A DNA stretch of 9,458 nt from JACNFS01 sp964582065 (GTDB lineage: Bacteria; Chloroflexota; Dehalococcoidia; GIF9; UBA5629), in assembly GCA_964582065.1 (NCBI GenBank), contig CAZOQG010000065.1, positions 1 to 9,458 on the forward strand, given 5' to 3'. Below are positions 7,143 to 9,458 of this stretch, piece by piece. The stretch's first letter is position 1. Each line of letters opens with the position of its first letter. A program made the position numbers and the translations under genes. The notes under the pieces are model-generated. The model was not told where the DNA came from, did no database searches, and saw only the letters and a program-made list of their open reading frames with translations.

Positions 7143-8020
7143 CTTTGACCTCCTATTTTCAGTAAGGCTTGCTTGGCTGCTGTGTGCATTATGTCAAGTG
7201 GTGCTTCCCTACCCGTCCACATCTTGAAGGAAGCAGCCCCTTGATAAACCAGCATAGGGAAGCCACCGAGGACGTTAGCACCCGCTTCCCTGGCCATTGT
7301 TAACAAGGGTGTTTGTGAAGGATTATACACCAAGTCGTAAACCAGAGCACCCTTAGGAATCCATTCTGCCGCCAGGGGCGATTGTCCTTCTTGAGAAGAA
7401 GACCTCGTTCCCAGAGTGGTACAGTTGACTATTAACTGGCAATGTTGAACTGTCTCTGGGAGTCTTGAGTCCTGCGATGACCATACAGTCAACTCTGTCC
7501 GTATCTCTTTGCCGATAGCATACTCCCTCAAAGAGTCCACGAGGGCTTCAGCTCGCGCCAGGCTGCGGTTGGCAATAGCCAACGAGCTTATTTTTTCCCG
7601 GAGAAGAGCAAAACTTACGGCACGAGCAGCTCCACCAGCGCCGAGAATTACCACGCGCTTATTCTGTGGTCGAAACTTGGCGTTCTCATGTAGGGCCTTA
7701 AGAAAGCCCTGAGCATCGGTATTGAAACCTATGAGCTTGCCATCTCGATTAACTATTGTATTCACAGCACCAATTAGGCTGGCCAGGTCGTCAGCCTCAT
7801 CTATGAAAGGTAGAACTGCCTCTTTATAAGGGACGGTTACATTTGCCCCCAGGTTTTCAGGCTGCCTTAGTCGATTTATGGCGGATGGCAGGTTCTCGAC
7901 TTCTGTTTCCCAGACCTGGTAATGAATATCAAGTTGGCAATAGTCTAAGGCAGCTTGCTGGAAATCAGGAGACAACGAGTGCTTGAGTGGGTAACCGATG
8001 ATGCCAATATACTGTGTCAT
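7139..8020 (-). CDS. aroE: Shikimate dehydrogenase (NADP)
   Basis: Reduces 3-dehydroshikimate to shikimate with NADPH, step 4 of the pathway. The 293 residues comprise a substrate-binding domain (about 1-105) and a Rossmann domain. SLSP at 15-18 binds shikimate, and K66 in NVTVPYKEAVL is the catalytic Lys. AVNT at 85-88 and GFNTD at 98-102 (N100, D102) complete the active site. GAGGAARA at 127-134 is the dinucleotide loop, and NRSLARAEAL at 151-160 is the NADP-preferring N-R-S/T motif. YNPSQTPLL at 232-240 and GGFPMLVYQGAASF at 252-265 are the C-terminal family blocks. Length and residues are typical of AroE rather than the YdiB or quinate types, though those cannot be excluded by eye. The ATG overlaps the last base of the ruvX stop (TAATG) and lacks a clear ribosome-binding site, implying coupling. 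The downstream end overlaps sppA. Confidence 0.95.
   Translation of the reverse strand: MTQYIGIIGYPLKHSLSPDFQQAALDYCQLDIHYQVWETEVENLPSAINRLRQPENLGANVTVPYKEAVLPFIDEADDLASLIGAVNTIVNRDGKLIGFNTDAQGFLKALHENAKFRPQNKRVVILGAGGAARAVSFALLREKISSLAIANRSLARAEALVDSLREYAIGKEIRTELTVWSSQDSRLPETVQHCQLIVNCTTLGTRSSSQEGQSPLAAEWIPKGALVYDLVYNPSQTPLLTMAREAGANVLGGFPMLVYQGAASFKMWTGREAPLDIMHTAAKQALLKIGGQR
7149..7154 (-). promoter_or_regulatory. Consensus Shine-Dalgarno site of sppA
   Basis: A perfect AGGAGG inside the last codons of aroE, 6 nt before the sppA ATG at 7142. It is the strongest ribosome-binding site in the window, so sppA may be translated well in its own right as well as through coupling to aroE. Confidence 0.65.
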
Positions 8021-8439
8021 TAGTCAGAGACTTTGAGGCTATCCAGGTATCCCTGTAGGATAAAGGCTGCGGCCGCGGCATCGCGCCGCAATCTTATTGT
8101 ATCTCTCTTGGTTCCAGCCTCTGCCAGTAAACGCTCAGCAGCTATAGTGGAGAACCGCTCGTCCCGAGTCTCAATGTGGGCTTCGGTGCATTTAGAAAGC
8201 TGTTCAACAAAAGCTATCACCTTGCTGGCCTGCCTGCCAACACTGCCATCCAAAGAATAAGGCAAACCGACCACTATTCGCTGCACCTCGTGTTTGCCAA
8301 CAAGTTCAATAATAGCGTCTATGGCTTCCTTATCATCATCTCTGATGATAGTGGATAGTGGACTGGCCAGAATCTGTTCAGGGTCGCTGATGGCAACTCC
8401 TATTCTTTTGTCTCCAATGTCCAACCCCAAGCAACGCAT
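8020..8439 (-). CDS. ruvX: RuvX/YqgF-type putative Holliday junction resolvase
   Basis: A small RNase H-fold nuclease of the YqgF family. Members are linked to Holliday-junction resolution and, in E. coli, to processing of the 5' end of pre-16S rRNA. The 139-residue length is normal. The conserved acidic residues are D7 in GLDIGDKRIGVA, E94 in TRDERFST and D120 in RRDAAAAAFILQGYL; VVGLPYSLDGS at 57-66 is the family's central block. The start is ATG at 8439, with GAGG 7 nt upstream that overlaps the TGA of alaS (9 nt gap). Pairing with alaS is common in bacteria; in Bacillus a small gene lies between them that is absent here. Confidence 0.93.
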   Translation of the reverse strand: MRCLGLDIGDKRIGVAISDPEQILASPLSTIIRDDDKEAIDAIIELVGKHEVQRIVVGLPYSLDGSVGRQASKVIAFVEQLSKCTEAHIETRDERFSTIAAERLLAEAGTKRDTIRLRRDAAAAAFILQGYLDSLKVSD

Positions 8440-8448
8440 TTTGAAGCC

Positions 8449-9458
8449 TCAGCCAACTTTCTGAACCAACCCTTTTACTACCCCAAGGGCCTCATCGAGT
8501 TTGTTTTCGTCCCTACCGCCGGCTTGAGCCATTGTTGCTTTACCCCCACCACCACCACCGGTGACTCCTGCCACCTGTTTTACTATTTCACCAGCATTTA
8601 GCCCTCTATCCAATAAGTCTGGAGTCACCATAGCGACAAATCCAGGTTTGCCGTCATAAACTGTTCCCAGAACTATCACGGCGCTCTTCAGCCGGTCCCG
8701 TAATAAATCGCCCATCTCTCTCAAAGCAGGCATTGAAGAGGACGGTACTCTAGCAACCAGGACTGTTATTCCACTCACTTGCTCCGTTTTCCCGAGCAAA
8801 GCTTCAACTGTATTCCGGGACAGCTCTCGTTCCAAAGAAACGGAGCGTTTACGCTCAGCAGCTAACTCAGCGACGAGAGCCCTTACCTTCTCGGGAACTT
8901 CAGAGGTTGAGCTTCGCAGCTCTTCAGCTACAGCCTCCAATGTGCCAAGGCGTTCTTGAAAGAACATTTCAGCTTCTCTCCCGGTAACCGCTTCGATTCG
9001 GCGCAGACCGGTGCCAATACTGCTTTCACTGATCACAAAAACGAAACCGATTTCACCGGTTGATTTGACATGAGTGCCACCGCATAGCTCAGCACTTATC
9101 GGAGGTTCGCCTACTTCCATCACCCGAACCGTTTCTCCATATTTCTCGCCGAAAAGAGCAACAGCGCCTTCATCGATAGCTTGCTTATATGGAACAACCT
9201 TGCTTATCACTGGCAAATTCCCACGTATCCTTTCATTGACGATATGTTGAATCTCATTAAGCTGCTGCTTGCTGATGACCGTTAAGTGAGAGAAATCAAA
9301 ACGAAGCCGATCAGAAGCTACCAAAGAGCCTCTCTGCTGAACATGGCTGCCGAGCACCTGGCGCAAGGCTGCCTGGAGCAGATGTGTTGCGGTATGATTG
9401 CGCGCGATATCAAGGCGACGGTCTATATTGACTTCAGCTTCAACAGTATCGCCAACCG
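8449..9458 (-). CDS. alaS: Alanyl-tRNA synthetase, C-terminal part (5' end outside window)
   Basis: Charges tRNA-Ala and clears mischarged Ser and Gly. Only the last 336 codons of about 870 are visible; the frame is open to the right edge. This part covers the editing domain with its zinc-site residues: NHTATH (two His, codons at 9394-9396 and 9382-9384) and CGGTH (Cys at 9082-9084 and the following His). Between them lie GSLVASDRLRFDFSH and the substrate-linked GEKYGETVRVMEVG block. The oligomerisation helix (about 8820-8960) and the C-Ala domain follow, ending in the glycine-rich GGGGGGKATMAQAGG segment. The aminoacylation and tRNA-recognition domains are upstream of the window. The visible part looks intact, with no frameshift. 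It is the first gene of the run seen here, so the operon promoter is presumably beyond the right edge. Confidence 0.97.
   Translation of the reverse strand, partial: VGDTVEAEVNIDRRLDIARNHTATHLLQAALRQVLGSHVQQRGSLVASDRLRFDFSHLTVISKQQLNEIQHIVNERIRGNLPVISKVVPYKQAIDEGAVALFGEKYGETVRVMEVGEPPISAELCGGTHVKSTGEIGFVFVISESSIGTGLRRIEAVTGREAEMFFQERLGTLEAVAEELRSSTSEVPEKVRALVAELAAERKRSVSLERELSRNTVEALLGKTEQVSGITVLVARVPSSSMPALREMGDLLRDRLKSAVIVLGTVYDGKPGFVAMVTPDLLDRGLNAGEIVKQVAGVTGGGGGGKATMAQAGGRDENKLDEALGVVKGLVQKVG

Noticed and set aside
8131..8865. Short shared string ACGCTCAGCAGCTA in ruvX and alaS as a possible repeat
   Set aside because: Only about 14 bases, inside coding sequence that encodes unrelated residues in each gene; expected by chance.

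Overview
This window is one uninterrupted run of nine protein genes. All are on the minus strand, so transcription runs from the right end to the left. In transcription order they are alaS (5' part outside the window), ruvX, aroE, sppA, aroC, an aroK-aroB fusion, a ubiA/ctaB-type prenyltransferase, the alpha-type chain of an ADP-forming acyl-CoA synthetase, and tgt (3' part outside the window). Junctions are very tight: 9 nt gap, 1 nt overlap, 4 nt overlap, 24 nt gap, 7 nt gap, 4 nt overlap, 16 nt gap, and about 62 nt before tgt. No stretch of 300 bases lacks a gene. I see no RNA gene, mobile element, CRISPR array, long repeat, convincing internal promoter or intrinsic terminator. The layout suggests a single operon or superoperon whose promoter lies upstream of alaS.

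The core of the run is aromatic amino-acid biosynthesis. aroB (3-dehydroquinate synthase), aroE (shikimate dehydrogenase), aroK (shikimate kinase) and aroC (chorismate synthase) provide steps 2, 4, 5 and 7 of the shikimate pathway. Steps 1, 3 and 6 (DAHP synthase, dehydroquinase, EPSP synthase) are not here and must be encoded elsewhere. Around this core are translation and housekeeping genes (alaS, tgt, ruvX), a membrane signal-peptide peptidase (sppA), a polytopic prenyltransferase and an energy-conserving or acyl-CoA metabolic enzyme.

The organism is a bacterium with moderate GC content, the standard code, good Shine-Dalgarno sites and frequent non-ATG starts (TTG for ubiA, GTG for aroC, probably ACG for tgt). 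An ADP-forming acyl-CoA synthetase together with the short, single-domain SppA would fit an anaerobic lineage such as Chloroflexota/Dehalococcoidia. That placement is a low-confidence inference, not something the sequence shows.

This is largely an ordinary core-metabolism region, and I found no new defence, mobile or regulatory system. The points most worth a second look are the apparent ACG start of tgt behind an ideal ribosome-binding site, the AroK-AroB fusion, a CtaB-like enzyme with an altered first motif and no oxidase neighbours, and the ADP-forming synthetase chain without an adjacent ATP-grasp partner.
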